Positions 52,069 to 59,678 of a stretch of DNA of 64,000 nucleotides are shown here, one piece after another. A model generated the notes under the pieces. It made no database searches. It worked only from the letters and a program-made list of their open reading frames with translations, and was not told where the DNA came from. The stretch's first letter is position 1. Each line of letters begins with the position of its first letter. Source of the DNA: Pseudomonas nitroreducens (GTDB lineage: Bacteria > Pseudomonadota > Gammaproteobacteria > Pseudomonadales > Pseudomonadaceae); NCBI RefSeq assembly GCF_014204515.1, contig NZ_JACHLI010000035.1, forward strand, positions 12,624-76,623, in the 5' to 3' direction. The position numbers and the translations under genes are program-made.

Positions 52069-53357
52069 ATCGCGTAGCCCCGCCTGATGTATCGATCGTT
52101 GATCAGTCCGATGACGTGCTTTTCGAGGTCGCGAGTGCTGTAGCCCTTGGCGGTGTAGTGGTCTTCGATCACGTGCCAGAAGGGAAGCGTTCTCCCGACC
52201 TCAAGCGCTTTTTTTGGCGGGATGCGCTCCCGTGCGATCAGGCTGGCGAACTGTCCCAGGAACATCTCGCAGTTCTTGCCGGAGAAGCCCTGAGCGGTCT
52301 TGTAGTAGCGGCGGTACTCGGTGCGTTCGATGAGCGGATCGGCTTCCACCTGCACCTGGGTGTCGAGGCTGATCAGCGACCAGAAGGCGTCGAAGATCCC
52401 TTCCCGGGAAATCAGCTTGTAGTTGTCGCAGGCGTACTGCCAGAGGCCCTGCAGGTGCGGGCAAAGGCCCTCATAGGTGCGGCAGCCGATCACCTCGCCA
52501 GAGGTCATCGTGGAACCTTCGGAGAACTGCTGGATGATGGAGTGGTGATAGCGGAACTCGATACGCCACACGGTTTCCAGCGGGTTGAAGGCGGGCTCAC
52601 CATCGCCGAACGGATCGCCGTTCAGGGATGCCCACACGGACTCCCAGTAGTCGAGTTTGTCGGTCGCTCTCGCCTGCAGCGTCTTGTTGTACAGGCACAT
52701 CTGCAGGCCGTTAGCCGAGCCGAACATGAAGGTCTCGCCACGCCCGTAAACCGAGGCGTTGCCGTCGTACTCGATGCGGTCAATGCCGCTGATCTGGCGC
52801 ACACGGCGGGAGCGGCAGTGCATGCGGTCCACGAAGTCTGCAGGCGGGGTCCAACCCTGGACGTCTAGGGCGATATGGACGGCGCACTGGTTCACTTCGA
52901 AGGCTGAGAGCACTCCGGCGGCCAGGTCATCCATTACGCCCTGCAGGATCTTCGGATCGGCATCATCCAGGGCGTGTGGAGAAACTTCGATCTTGAGGTG
53001 CGGGCCGATGTTTTCCAGCTTCACGTTATGGTTCTTGATCAGCAGGATCAGGCCCATGTCGGCGTTCTGCAGGCGGTACTGGTAGCCCGAGTCGCGACCG
53101 ATGCGGCCCTTGGCCCACTTGTAGCCGGCGAAGTTGACGAGATCCTCGGGCTCATCGAACAGCGCCATGACCTCCGGGCGGATCATGCCGTTGTACAGCT
53201 GCCGCACGGTATCGACGCCACAACGCAGCAGGCGAACAGCCGACAGGTCGGCGAATCTGCCGTTGCTCGGGTCCATGAAAATCCGTCCTTCGGACGACTC
53301 ATAAAAATCCCCGTTCTCCTTGAGGATCAGGCGGAGGGGGTGAACTGCCTTTTTCAT
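52065..53357 (-). CDS. Phage replication initiation protein (rolling circle)
   Basis: 430 residues, equal to the length I recall for the Pf1 ORF430 counterpart. It resembles the Phage_CRI/RepC-like family that nicks the phage origin. WTPPADFVDRMHCRSRRVRQ and FRYHHSIIQQFSEGS are visible conserved segments, the latter with a paired His. It is downstream of a GC-rich hairpin that may be the origin. Family assignment is by position, length and motif pattern. Confidence 0.82.
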   Translation of the reverse strand: MKKAVHPLRLILKENGDFYESSEGRIFMDPSNGRFADLSAVRLLRCGVDTVRQLYNGMIRPEVMALFDEPEDLVNFAGYKWAKGRIGRDSGYQYRLQNADMGLILLIKNHNVKLENIGPHLKIEVSPHALDDADPKILQGVMDDLAAGVLSAFEVNQCAVHIALDVQGWTPPADFVDRMHCRSRRVRQISGIDRIEYDGNASVYGRGETFMFGSANGLQMCLYNKTLQARATDKLDYWESVWASLNGDPFGDGEPAFNPLETVWRIEFRYHHSIIQQFSEGSTMTSGEVIGCRTYEGLCPHLQGLWQYACDNYKLISREGIFDAFWSLISLDTQVQVEADPLIERTEYRRYYKTAQGFSGKNCEMFLGQFASLIARERIPPKKALEVGRTLPFWHVIEDHYTAKGYSTRDLEKHVIGLINDRYIRRGYAI

Positions 53358-53429
53358 TCTTTCGTACCTTCAATGAGGTTTATTGAGGTGCTTACTCGTT
53401 AGCTATCCGACGTGTTACAGGGTCGTCGG

Positions 53430-53480
53430 CCGCGCCGCCGGCCTACCGCTCGTGCCTTACGCTCTCGGCCGGCGGCGCGG
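53430..53480. promoter_or_regulatory. Perfect 14-bp stem-loop in the phage intergenic region
   Basis: CCGCGCCGCCGGCC (53430-53443) and GGCCGGCGGCGCGG (53467-53480) are exact complements around 23 bases. It lies between the 36-residue gene and rep. Candidates are replication origin, packaging signal or terminator. Confidence 0.6.
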
Positions 53481-53489
53481 CTCGCCAAT

Positions 53490-53600
53490 TCAAAAGGGAA
53501 ACGCCGCCATCGGCTGAACCAGCTGCAACGCGCTGAAGAATCCGAGCGCAAAGGCGAGTACGAGCAGTCCGAGGGCATTGATCAGTCCGGGGATGTTCAT
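53490..53600 (-). CDS. 36-residue hydrophobic phage protein
   Basis: Encodes 36 residues starting MNIPGLINALGLLVLAFALG and ending with Phe-rich AAFPF. A single transmembrane helix is likely. The ATG overlaps the zot stop in ATGA, a translational coupling that argues it is real despite its size. Filamentous phages encode tiny membrane proteins for assembly and this may be one; no family match is claimed. Confidence 0.65.
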   Translation of the reverse strand: MNIPGLINALGLLVLAFALGFFSALQLVQPMAAFPF

Positions 53601-54883
53601 TGCTTCCTCCAGGGCCGTGAGGCGTATTCGCTGTCGGGTACCACGACCACCTGTTGAGGAGGCGTTGGTGGACTGCTGGCGGGAGATATCGCAGCGGTAA
53701 GCGGGGCGTTGGAGGTCGTTGGTCTGGCCGCAGCTCCAGCGCAGGTAACGGTCTGCTTCCAGCGCTCGTACATCAGCTCGGCGATGCAGGCGCCCTTGCT
53801 GCGGACGGCGTAGCCGGAGCCGATCAGTTCCCAGCTGGTGAGGTCGAGCCGGCGGCCATCGAGGTCGACCAGGGCGAACATGTACTGGTCGCCTTTCTTC
53901 TTGCTGTAGAGGTGGGCGGTGATGGTGATGGAGCGGCCGGCGAAGGGGTGCGGATTCAGATCAGGAGGCGGATCAGCTGGCCGACCAGGTAGAGGCTGAG
54001 CAGGAACAGTCCCAGGCGCAGGAGGACGCGTCGAAGCAGCCACAGCAGCGGCTTGAGCAGGGGCCGCAGGACTGCCCGGAGCAGTCGCAGCAGCAGACGC
54101 GGCAGGGGCTTGAGCAGCATGCCCGCCGACGACCTTGAGAGGTCCCATATAGCTGACAAAGCCAATAGTGCAGGCCAGCAGTGCCAGTAGAAAAACCAGC
54201 TTAGGGGACCGGAGCAGGCTCTTGCCGGCTTTGGTGTCCTGGGTCTTGCCGGTGGCGGTGGACTGGTAGAGGGCGAAGGTCTGTTTCTTGATTCGCTTGT
54301 ATTCGACGATGGTGCCGTCGGCGGGTGGTCGGTTGAGCTGGGCGTCATGCTGAGCCTCCTTGTAGCGGCCGGGGATGCCGATCACTGCGAGGTTGGAGTG
54401 CTTGTAGGCCATCTCGCAGGTCATGCGGATGTCGTCGCGGATGTAGCTGATGTTGGGGGTGGTGAGGACGATGTCCCAGTTGAAGTGGCGGTGCCGGGTC
54501 CAGGCGTCGAGCCAGCCCATGGGGCGGTCGGCGGCGTGGGCGGCTTCGGGGCCGCCGGGGTAGTCGAATTTTTCCAGGTCCTTTTCCCGCCAGGATTTGG
54601 GGAACAGCAGCTGGGTTTCGTCGAAGATCAGAAAGGCGCCCCGCGGCGCCCACTGGAACCAGCTGCGCATTTTGTCGAGGTCGGCGAGGGATTCGAGATC
54701 GAGGTTGATGATCTCGGCGCTGGCCGGCAGCTCGGGGAAGACGTCGTAGGCGCGCTCCAGGGTGAAGCCGCGGACGTTGGTGATGATGACGCGGCCTTCC
54801 TGCAGGGCCGGGACGGCGTCGTCCTGAATGGCGCCGGAGGTCTTGTAGGAGCCGTTGGGGCCGTGGTGGATCTTGATGGACAT
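53597..54883 (-). CDS. zot: Zot-family assembly ATPase (pI-like)
   Basis: 428 residues. The Walker A GPNGSYKT is at 8-15 and Walker B FLIFDE at 84-89. One transmembrane helix lies at about 229-246 (LVFLLALLACTIGFVSYM), giving a cytoplasmic ATPase and a periplasmic tail. A Pro/Ala linker follows, then a C-terminal beta domain. Such proteins drive extrusion of inovirus particles through the inner membrane. Three bases separate it from the pVI-like gene. Confidence 0.93.
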   Translation of the reverse strand: MSIKIHHGPNGSYKTSGAIQDDAVPALQEGRVIITNVRGFTLERAYDVFPELPASAEIINLDLESLADLDKMRSWFQWAPRGAFLIFDETQLLFPKSWREKDLEKFDYPGGPEAAHAADRPMGWLDAWTRHRHFNWDIVLTTPNISYIRDDIRMTCEMAYKHSNLAVIGIPGRYKEAQHDAQLNRPPADGTIVEYKRIKKQTFALYQSTATGKTQDTKAGKSLLRSPKLVFLLALLACTIGFVSYMGPLKVVGGHAAQAPAASAAATAPGSPAAPAQAAAVAASTRPPAPGTVPAQPLPGRPADPPPDLNPHPFAGRSITITAHLYSKKKGDQYMFALVDLDGRRLDLTSWELIGSGYAVRSKGACIAELMYERWKQTVTCAGAAARPTTSNAPLTAAISPASSPPTPPQQVVVVPDSEYASRPWRKQ

Positions 54884-54886
54884 GGG

Positions 54887-55243
54887 TCACCTCCCGATGA
54901 AGGGCACGAAGCGCATGCAGAAGCGCGTGACGGCCGCGACGAAGATGATGTTGAGGGCCTGCGGGACGCCGAAGAACGTCAGCGCGGAGACGATGGGGGC
55001 CGGTAGTGCGCCGTACATCGAGCGCACCAGCTGGCCGACACCGAGGCTTTCGATGAGGTCGTTGGCGACGGTGAAACTGACGTCGATGAGCAGGAGGAAG
55101 GTCTGCAGGGCGCTGTACATCGCGGCCTTGGTGGCGACGACAAGGCCGTCCTTGACGAAGTCGTAGACGCCCTGGGCGAAGAAGTTCCAGATCCACTGGA
55201 AGAAGCCGATGATCTGATCGAGGAAGCCTGATAGCCATTCCAT
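54887..55243 (-). CDS. DUF2523 minor virion protein (pVI-like)
   Basis: 118 residues with about three hydrophobic segments; the N-terminus MEWLSGFLDQIIGFFQWIW is aromatic. Length and position between pIII and zot equal those of Pf1 ORF118. pVI-type proteins cap the phage end with pIII. Four bases separate it from the pIII-like gene. Confidence 0.85.
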   Translation of the reverse strand: MEWLSGFLDQIIGFFQWIWNFFAQGVYDFVKDGLVVATKAAMYSALQTFLLLIDVSFTVANDLIESLGVGQLVRSMYGALPAPIVSALTFFGVPQALNIIFVAAVTRFCMRFVPFIGR

Positions 55244-55247
55244 GAGG

Positions 55248-56513
55248 TCACTCCTTGAGGACGATGAGGGCGGCGATGACGGAGGCCATGAGCAGCAGCG
55301 CGAGCCGGAGGTTGATGAGCTGTTCGCCGTAGTCGGCGACGCAGAAGCGGTAGGACTTGCCCCAGACGCTGATGGAGTCGCAGGGCAGCTGGCCGCCGCC
55401 GGCGGAGAGGTTGAGGTCGAAGGCGCTTTTCATCTGATCGACGTTGGCCTTCACCTTGTCCTTGAGTTCTTTCTTGGCCTCTTCCAGGCGCTGGTCCCAC
55501 TCTTCGTTGGCCTTGTCCCAGCTGCCGGACTCGGGGGCGTTCAGGCCGGACTCGGGGCCTTCGCCGCCGCCGCAGAGGTAGCCTTTGCGCGGGTCGCATT
55601 CGCCCTCGCCTTCGCCGTCGTCATCTCCTTCGCCGTCGCCACTGCCGCTGCCTGATCCGCTACCGGAGCCGCTTCCCGAGCCGCCACCGCTGTCGTCGTC
55701 ATCCCAGCAGTCGCCCTCGATGTCGCAGGGTTCACCTGGGGTATCGTCGTCCTCGCCGTCGTCACCGCCCTCATCGTCGGCCGGGTCTTTCGTGCAGGCG
55801 CCGCCATCCCATGCCTGGCCGGCGGGGCAGCCGGGGTCGTCGGGGTCCGATGGCGGCGACGGGGTATCGGGGGTGTCGTCGGGGTTTGGGGGATCGCCGA
55901 CGTCCGGGCCGGGGGCGTCTTCGCTGCTGCAGCGTTCGCCGTTGCTGGCCATCGTGTAGTTGCAGAAGCCGGTGTCGGCGGATCCGCTGAGGAGGTAGCA
56001 GGAGGCGGCCTTGCTGCTGGTGGAGATGTACAGGCAACTCGCGCTGCAGACGCTGGAGGGCGGGGTACTGAGGACGAGGACGCGGCCGGAGACGGTGGTG
56101 ACGGGAGAGTCGGCGCCGCGGGTCAGCAGTTGCAGGCCGCTGTCGCAGGAGGGCGGTGCGACGCACAGGCCGGTAGCGTCCTGCTCCTGGCCTTCGGGGC
56201 AGGCGCAGCCATAGATGGTTTCACTGTAAACACGGCCACCGGAGCATGAGTCGCCATGTCGCCTGAAGTTGATAATGCCAACGTGTACGCCACTGTCCCG
56301 CCATCTCCATTTGCAGTAACCGGAGGTACCAGACGGGTTCATGACGAACTCGTACATTTCCTGGTTGCCGCCATCAACTACTGGCCCGAGATAGCAAGCC
56401 TCCATCGCCGTCTTGTAGCCGGTACGCGTCCTGCCATCGTCCCAGTTGTAATCCTCCGCCCCCGCCTGCCCCACAAACAGCACCACCAGCAGCCACACCC
56501 ATTGCCTCACCAT
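55248..56513 (-). CDS. Minor coat/attachment protein (pIII-like)
   Basis: 421 residues from the ATG at 56513 with GGAGA upstream. Signal peptide MVRQWVWLLVVLFVGQAGAE, then an N-terminal domain with many Cys residues (CACPEGQEQDATGLC, CDSGL, CSASC). Long Pro/Asp and Gly/Ser linkers follow (PDPDDTPDTPSPPSDPDD-like, GSGSGSGSGSG). The C-terminal anchor LALLLMASVIAALIVLKE embeds in the membrane. It is the receptor-binding tip of the virion; its host-range domain is expected to vary between phages. Confidence 0.88.
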   Translation of the reverse strand: MVRQWVWLLVVLFVGQAGAEDYNWDDGRTRTGYKTAMEACYLGPVVDGGNQEMYEFVMNPSGTSGYCKWRWRDSGVHVGIINFRRHGDSCSGGRVYSETIYGCACPEGQEQDATGLCVAPPSCDSGLQLLTRGADSPVTTVSGRVLVLSTPPSSVCSASCLYISTSSKAASCYLLSGSADTGFCNYTMASNGERCSSEDAPGPDVGDPPNPDDTPDTPSPPSDPDDPGCPAGQAWDGGACTKDPADDEGGDDGEDDDTPGEPCDIEGDCWDDDDSGGGSGSGSGSGSGSGSGDGEGDDDGEGEGECDPRKGYLCGGGEGPESGLNAPESGSWDKANEEWDQRLEEAKKELKDKVKANVDQMKSAFDLNLSAGGGQLPCDSISVWGKSYRFCVADYGEQLINLRLALLLMASVIAALIVLKE

Positions 56514-56528
56514 TGGAAATCTCCAGGC

Positions 56529-56564
56529 CAAAAAAAGCCCCCAACGGCGCACCGTGGGGGCTTC
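56529..56564 (-). terminator. Rho-independent terminator between coat genes
   Basis: On the minus strand AAGCCCCCACGG and CCGTTGGGGGCTTTTTTT pair and end in seven T. It sits just before the pIII-like gene and after the coat and 25-residue genes, as in other inoviruses where it limits readthrough from the coat gene. Confidence 0.85.
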
Positions 56565-56582
56565 CGCTGTCGTGTCAGCGCG

Positions 56583-56660
56583 TCAGAAGAATTCGCCGCA
56601 GCGGTACCCGGTGATGAAGGCGCCGGCGAAGAACGCCCCCAACCACACCGACCACAGCAC
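56583..56660 (-). CDS. 25-residue hydrophobic phage protein
   Basis: From a GTG at 56660, three bases after the coat gene stop: MLWSVWLGAFFAGAFITGYR, then CGEFF. One membrane helix with GxxxG-like spacing. It lies before the terminator, in the place and size range of pVII/pIX-type end proteins. No clear ribosome binding site beyond coupling to the coat gene, so confidence is moderate. Confidence 0.5.
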   Translation of the reverse strand: MLWSVWLGAFFAGAFITGYRCGEFF

Positions 56661-56663
56661 CGC

Positions 56664-56900
56664 TTACGCCTTGCGCAACATGCTGTAGATCAGGCCTGCG
56701 CAGGCGAGGATGACCAGGGCGCCGACGATGTAGCCGCCGATGCTGGACATGTCTTCCTTGCCTTCGGAGATGGCGGTTTCGACGCTGGAGATATCGATGA
56801 CCTTGGCCCAGGCCGGAACGGAGGTGGCAACAGTCACGGCGCCGGCGATGCACAGGTTGCGGAAGGCGGTGACCGGGTTGATGGTTTGCAGTGCGTTCAT
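56664..56900 (-). CDS. coaB: Major coat protein (pVIII-like, CoaB)
   Basis: 78 residues with the Pf layout: signal AGAVTVATSVPAWA cleaved before KVIDIS, then a mature protein of about 46 residues with acidic N-terminus (SSVETAISEGKEDMSS), a membrane helix (YIVGALVILACAGLIYSML) and basic C-terminus RKA. The mature length equals that of the Pf1 coat protein. AGGAACTACCT stands upstream. Confidence 0.9.
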   Translation of the reverse strand: MNALQTINPVTAFRNLCIAGAVTVATSVPAWAKVIDISSVETAISEGKEDMSSIGGYIVGALVILACAGLIYSMLRKA

Positions 56901-56913
56901 AGGTAGTTCCTCT

Positions 56914-57162
56914 CTATCGGGCTTTACGGAGAAGTGACGCGACCCAGCCCGTCAGCAGGCCCGTCACGAAGGCTCCCAGGACGCCTGCAGCACCCACGCT
57001 GAAGGCCTCCAGGGAGAACCCGCCATTGGCCAGGAGCTCTACTGCTCCGGCGGCCTCGGGCGGTATCAGGTAGGCCTGTTGCCATTCGAACTGCTGGCAA
57101 CGCATCAGGCCGTCCGCAGTGGACTCCCAACTGCTGCAGACCTGTACGGCAACAACGCCCAT
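56914..57162 (-). CDS. Small phage membrane protein
   Basis: 82 residues. Two Cys in the N-terminal half (VCSSWES, RCQQFEW) precede a helix (VGAAGVLGAFVTGLLTGWVASLL) and a basic tail. Its ATG follows the stop of the 53-residue gene directly. It corresponds in place to the unnamed gene between ssDNA-binding protein and coat protein in Pf phages. Function unknown. Confidence 0.75.
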   Translation of the reverse strand: MGVVAVQVCSSWESTADGLMRCQQFEWQQAYLIPPEAAGAVELLANGGFSLEAFSVGAAGVLGAFVTGLLTGWVASLLRKAR

Positions 57163-57324
57163 TCACTCGTCCTCCACGTCGTTCAGCTCGGTCAGCTCCA
57201 GGCAGTCCGGGCAGATGTGGCGGGTGGGTTCGGGCAGCAGAGCGGGGGCGACTGCCGGTTCGTTCCACAGGTGGCCGATGGCGCTGCCGCAGCGATCACA
57301 GAAGAGGTAGCCGTCCACGTTCAT
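57163..57324 (-). CDS. 53-residue zinc-ribbon-like phage protein
   Basis: MNVDGYLFCDRCGSAIGHLW begins the protein, and RHICPDCLEL follows, so two CxxC pairs are spaced about 30 residues apart, as in a zinc ribbon. The C-terminus is acidic (ELNDVEDE). GGGAG lies upstream. It sits 15 bases after the ssDNA-binding protein gene and may be a regulator of phage expression. Confidence 0.72.
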   Translation of the reverse strand: MNVDGYLFCDRCGSAIGHLWNEPAVAPALLPEPTRHICPDCLELTELNDVEDE

Positions 57325-57339
57325 GTGCCCGTCTCCCGG

Positions 57340-57771
57340 TCAGTTCTTCGGCTGCTCGCCGGGCTTGTCAGCGGCAGGCTTGTCGCTGGTGGGCTGCGGC
57401 TGAGTCGGACGTTGGGTGGGCTGCTGTACAGAGGGCTGGCGGGGTTGCGTGGTGGCGTCCTTGCCCACGCTCAGGAGCTCGGTCAGCACCTGGGTATTGG
57501 TGGTGCGGCCGAAGCGGTCCTGTGTCGGGCGGACGACGCTGCCGAACTTGCACAGCAGCGGCTGGCCCTGGAAGACGATGCCGTCGAGCAGGCTCGGCTC
57601 GATGTTGTATTCGCTGATCTCGAAGCCCTTGGCGTTGCCGCGAGCGCCTTCGGGGATTGGGGAAATGGCCTGAACGCTGGCGTAGATTTCGCCGGTCTTG
57701 GTGGAGGTGTAGGTGTCGGTCTTGGTGACCCAGAGTTCGACTACGCCGCCGGTGGTGGCAAACATGTTCAT
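57340..57771 (-). CDS. Phage ssDNA-binding protein (pV-like, DUF1293)
   Basis: 143 residues from the ATG at 57771 (AGGAGCTTCAC upstream), about the length of Pf1 gene V (144). It binds ssDNA before packaging. The OB-fold part starts ATTGGVVELWVTKTDTYTST and the C-terminal third is Gln/Pro/Thr-rich (QPRQPSVQQPTQRPTQPQPT) and flexible. The long upstream frame lacks this start signal. Confidence 0.88.
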   Translation of the reverse strand: MNMFATTGGVVELWVTKTDTYTSTKTGEIYASVQAISPIPEGARGNAKGFEISEYNIEPSLLDGIVFQGQPLLCKFGSVVRPTQDRFGRTTNTQVLTELLSVGKDATTQPRQPSVQQPTQRPTQPQPTSDKPAADKPGEQPKN

Positions 57772-57999
57772 GTGAAGCTCCTTTGCCTTTTTCGGGCATG
57801 AGTTGGCCCGCTGCTGCAATTTGGGCGCGTTGGTGGCCGTCATTCAGCGGGTGGGGTGGTGCCGTGGTTTGGGGTGTGGTGCGTGGTGGGAGCGAAGATC
57901 AACGTCGTAAGGGCGCTGCCCTTACCATCCCGCTCTCGCCGCCGAGGGCTCAGGAGCGCGGGGTGGTGGAGCTACCCCACCCTCCCGAGCTGAGGCTGT

Positions 58000-58206
58000 T
58001 CAGGGGGGAGCGCGGTCAAGGGTGCGCTTCGCCCGGCGCTCCGTTTGTCCGAACGGTAGAGCGTGTTCGGACAAGCCGGTGCGGCGGCCCCTGACCTGAT
58101 TGGCCCAGGTGGGGCGGATGTGGCGAGCGGGGTATCGGCTCACCAGCAGCGCGACGGCGATGAAGGCGAGGCGGACGATCAGGTATGCGATGAACCTAGT
58201 GGACAT
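58000..58206 (-). CDS. Small phage protein with N-terminal membrane helix
   Basis: 68 residues starting MSTRFIAYLIVRLAFIAVAL, then a basic tail. GAGGG lies upstream, and the start is 3 bases after the stop of the previous gene. The C-terminal half reads through GC-rich DNA and might not be conserved. No family recognised. The gap 57772-57999 shows no gene. Confidence 0.55.
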   Translation of the reverse strand: MSTRFIAYLIVRLAFIAVALLVSRYPARHIRPTWANQVRGRRTGLSEHALPFGQTERRAKRTLDRAPP

Positions 58207-58209
58207 GGT

Positions 58210-58557
58210 TCAGCCCTCCCACTCGAATGGCTGGTGAATGGGCACGAAGGGCGTGGGCCTGCCGCTGTCGTAGACAACGTGCCAGTACTGCGGCGGACGG
58301 CGCGCGGGCGTGTGTTTGTCGCAGGTATATCCCCGCTCCACACGATAGGTACTCGAAACCAGCCTCCAGGCACCGGAGACTCGACTCATGATCCCAACGA
58401 CCGTGAATACTCGCGTAGGGCGGCACTGGGTGCATCGTGTGGACGGGCTGGAGTGATCCAGGGGCGAAGGGGTTTGCAGGATCCGGTTCGCGGCGCAGAC
58501 AGAGCAGTCGCAGCCCGAAGAGTGGGGCTTGCCCAGGTAGGCATTGAAGAGGTTCAT
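58210..58557 (-). CDS. Cys-rich small phage protein
   Basis: 115 residues. CDCSVC and CTQC near residues 16-44 could bind zinc, and further Cys and His follow (YTCDKHTP, QYWHVV). No signal peptide. It is packed between two small genes (3-base gaps each side). Common as an unnamed gene in Pf-type phages; function unknown. Confidence 0.7.
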   Translation of the reverse strand: MNLFNAYLGKPHSSGCDCSVCAANRILQTPSPLDHSSPSTRCTQCRPTRVFTVVGIMSRVSGAWRLVSSTYRVERGYTCDKHTPARRPPQYWHVVYDSGRPTPFVPIHQPFEWEG

Positions 58558-58560
58558 GGC

Positions 58561-58779
58561 TCATGCCCTCACCCCGCGCACTCGGTAGGCCTGCAAGGCG
58601 CGTTCACGGGTCAGGCTCCAGGAGCGAGGGGCTTCGGCTTCTGAGGGGAAGCCGGCGACGGTTTCGTTGATCCACTGCTCGCATTCGGCGCGCGAGGTGC
58701 CCTGATGCACGCGGTGCCAGCGACGACGGCGGGTAAGGCCATGGAAGGTGCACATCTCCACCAGATAGCGATTACTCAT
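58561..58779 (-). CDS. Small basic phage protein
   Basis: 72 residues from the ATG at 58779 (MSNRYLVEMCTFHGLTRRRR), close to the 71-residue first gene of Pf1. The longer frame to 58932 is only an overlap with xis. It overlaps the excisionase gene by 8 bases. It may help control phage replication; this is inference. Confidence 0.72.
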   Translation of the reverse strand: MSNRYLVEMCTFHGLTRRRRWHRVHQGTSRAECEQWINETVAGFPSEAEAPRSWSLTRERALQAYRVRGVRA

Positions 58780-59044
58780 CGTCGTAATCCCCCTGGCAGA
58801 AGATCGACTTGCCCTTGTCGAGGTCGCGGCGGATTTTGTGGAGGTTGATGACGCGGCGGCGGCCAATCTTGGCGGTCGGCACGGTCCGGGTTTCGACCCA
58901 ACCGCGCACCACGTCTTCCGTGATGTCCTCAAGGCCCAGCATCTGGGCGAATACCGCTTGGGAGCAGAACGGCGCAGTTCGGAAGTCAGTAACCTTTTCG
59001 ACAGCTCCCGTGACCGTGAACCCCACTATTCCAGAATCTTCCAT
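58772..59044 (-). CDS. Excisionase-like DNA-binding protein (XisF type)
   Basis: 90 residues. A winged-helix segment (MLGLEDITEDVVRGWVETRT-VPTAKIGRRRVINLHKIRRDL) has the excisionase/MerR-like layout with basic wing IGRRRV. In Pf4 the equivalent XisF drives excision and activates the replication gene. GGGAG is upstream. Divergent from the repressor gene. Confidence 0.82.
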   Translation of the reverse strand: MEDSGIVGFTVTGAVEKVTDFRTAPFCSQAVFAQMLGLEDITEDVVRGWVETRTVPTAKIGRRRVINLHKIRRDLDKGKSIFCQGDYDDE

Positions 59045-59090
59045 ACGAACTCCCTATAATCGGGCCGGACGTTCCCAGCGCTTAGCTGGA

Positions 59091-59146
59091 GTAAAATTTA
59101 CGCATGAGTAAAGGCTACCCCCGCAAATTGCGTGCGTAAAGGTTAC
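59091..59146. promoter_or_regulatory. Three GTAAAnnnTAC operators between xis and repressor
   Basis: GTAAAATTTAC (59091), GTAAAGGCTAC (59108) and GTAAAGGTTAC (59136) lie in the 120-base divergent gap. The first is an 11-bp palindrome. They fit repressor binding sites of a lysogeny switch. Confidence 0.6.
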
Positions 59147-59164
59147 TCTCCGTGAGAAAAGTCG

Positions 59165-59434
59165 ATGGATTCTGTAAGAAATAGAGCGCTTCAACTGATC
59201 CGAACGCTTGGTCCTAAGCACCTCAGTGAGCTTGGCGGGAAGAACTACGATCGCTGGAGAAATATCAGTAGCGGCAAGATCAGGATTAGTACTGAGGAAG
59301 TCGGCATCTTGGCGGACGCATATCCTCATTACGCGCTTTGGCTGATATCGGGACGGACAGAACCCGAGAATGGGCACCGAAGCCCGGAGTATGACGAAGC
59401 TGATCGAAACTTGGCCGGACACGACGCGGGATAG
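59165..59434 (+). CDS. Phage repressor-like DNA-binding protein
   Basis: 89 residues with a helix-turn-helix-like N-terminus (LGPKHLSELGGKNYDRWRNI) and a tail ALWLISGRTEPENGH seen in Cro/C-type regulators of Pf phages. It is the only rightward gene of the prophage and lies opposite xis, the arrangement of a repressor that keeps the phage silent. Confidence 0.8.
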   Translation: MDSVRNRALQLIRTLGPKHLSELGGKNYDRWRNISSGKIRISTEEVGILADAYPHYALWLISGRTEPENGHRSPEYDEADRNLAGHDAG

Positions 59435-59678
59435 AGATTACTCAGACGGTAGCTAGGCGCTGGTACGCCCGAGAGAAATCCGCCAGGAAGGAATGAAGCA
59501 GAAACACAGGCCACGCCTGCCACAGCTAGTAAGACGGTGAAGCGCATGACCAGGGAATAGGCGCCGCTTTCCGAACTTCAGTCTTTTCCGATTGACGCTG
59601 GATGCCACGGGCATATGGTCTGGCTAAGCCCCTATTTGCTAGGCCCAATCAACCTACAGCTACAAGGACGTGAATCAG

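Larger units (their letters stand above)
51079..59434. mobile_element. Pf-like filamentous (inovirus) prophage
   Basis: The module order int, rep, zot, pVI-like, pIII-like, pVIII-like, small genes, ssDNA-binding protein, more small genes, xis and divergent repressor is that of Pf phages of Pseudomonas. All structural genes appear intact, with no frameshift seen. Exact ends were not found: no direct repeat flanking 51.05 and 59.45 kb was recognised, and the whole may be part of a larger island starting at tRNA-Met. Confidence 0.9.

Noticed and set aside
59329..59547. A 72-codon minus-strand frame with a signal-like N-terminus overlapping the repressor gene
   Set aside because: No ribosome binding site, and about half lies antisense to the repressor. 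The hydrophobic start alone was not enough.
51040..59660. Direct repeats marking the prophage ends
   Set aside because: I compared about 40 bases outside the integrase gene with the bases after the repressor and saw no convincing shared core.
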